Source: DATLYF01 sp035575095 (lineage in GTDB: Bacteria; Pseudomonadota; Gammaproteobacteria; Competibacterales; Competibacteraceae). Taken from it: a DNA stretch of 13,576 bases. Location: NCBI GenBank assembly GCA_035575095.1, contig DATLYF010000073.1:1-13576 (forward strand). The letters are read 5' to 3'. Position 1 is the first letter of the stretch. Every line of letters begins with the position of its first letter. This document shows positions 13,381-13,576 of this stretch, piece by piece. The notes under the pieces were generated by a model. That model searched no databases. It was not told the origin of the DNA and saw only the letters and a program-made list of their open reading frames with translations. A program made the position numbers and the translations under genes.

Positions 13381-13576
13381 TCAACCCAGATTCGGCCAGA
13401 GCGGAAATTGCAGCCCCAGCCCATAGTGGAATACCGCCACGCACAGCACCGTCAGCATGGCGGTCAGAGCGAGCGTTTCGCGCCAGGCATACCCCGGGCG
13501 CGCGAGCCGGCTTACGACGACCAGCGCGGCGGTGGTGAGCACCAGGCCCGCGACGTGGATGACCTGGGAGAACAAC
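13381..13576 (-). CDS. tctB: Tripartite tricarboxylate transporter, small membrane subunit TctB (5' part beyond window)
   Basis: Only about the last 65 residues are in the window; the frame runs off the right edge and the start is missing. Seen: two hydrophobic segments ('VIHVAGLVLTTAALVVVSRL' and 'TLALTAMLTVLCVAVFHYGL') separated by a short charged loop, then 'QFPLWPNLG' and a stop at 13381-13383. This is the usual C-terminus of TctB, a four-helix protein of about 150 residues. It lies immediately upstream of tctA (9-base gap), the canonical TTT order tctC-tctB-tctA, so a tctC gene may lie to the right of the window. Confidence 0.85.
   Translation of the reverse strand, partial: LFSQVIHVAGLVLTTAALVVVSRLARPGYAWRETLALTAMLTVLCVAVFHYGLGLQFPLWPNLG

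Noticed and set aside
1..13576. CRISPR arrays, tRNA or rRNA genes, insertion sequences, prophage genes
   Set aside because: Read for regularly spaced repeats, tRNA-like cloverleafs, terminal inverted repeats with transposase motifs, and phage proteins. None was seen.

Overview
The window is GC-rich and densely packed with genes, and it looks like the chromosome of a Pseudomonadota bacterium. It is most likely a gammaproteobacterium of Pseudomonas/Halomonas/Oceanimonas type, judged from the closeness of the methionine aminotransferase to E. coli YbdL, the MltB-type lytic transglycosylase lipoprotein and the MocR-type aminotransferase. No RNA genes, insertion sequences, CRISPR arrays or prophage genes were seen. 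The species is not determined.

The left half (1-6315) is ordinary housekeeping and accessory content. It holds the C-terminal aminotransferase-like part of a MocR/GntR-type regulator (1-912, cut by the window edge), facing a patatin-like phospholipase with only 3 bases between the stop codons. Next come a protein of unknown function with an internal duplication (2327-3637), an MltB-family lytic transglycosylase lipoprotein (3750-5024) and, divergent from it, a YbdL-type methionine aminotransferase (5161-6315).

The right half (6346-13576) is a coherent citrate module. A two-gene operon on the minus strand encodes an ATP-citrate-lyase-type enzyme. AclA has an ATP-grasp fold plus a citrate-binding domain. 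AclB is a 900-residue subunit made of a succinyl-CoA-synthetase-alpha-like part with the GHAGA phosphohistidine, followed by what I read as two tandem citrate-synthase-like domains. A LysR-type regulator is transcribed divergently from a 478-bp control region that contains a strong sigma-70-like promoter and an AT-rich 8-bp dyad. Beyond it, convergent with lysR, lies a tripartite tricarboxylate transporter operon (tctB, partial, then tctA). The periplasmic binding protein TctC is not in the window and may lie to the right. Together these genes suggest citrate (or a related tricarboxylate) import, followed by ATP- and CoA-dependent cleavage to acetyl-CoA and oxaloacetate under LysR control.

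The most unusual observation is the architecture of AclB. It is about 290 residues longer than canonical AclB (about 610), and the extra length is explained by a second, degenerate citrate-synthase-like domain that can be aligned to the C-terminal one without gaps over 46 residues. The catalytic histidine pattern also differs from human ATP-citrate lyase. A divergent 'type II' ATP-citrate lyase has been reported in some Proteobacteria, so the family itself may be known. Whether the duplication and the transporter/regulator context have been described cannot be decided from sequence alone.
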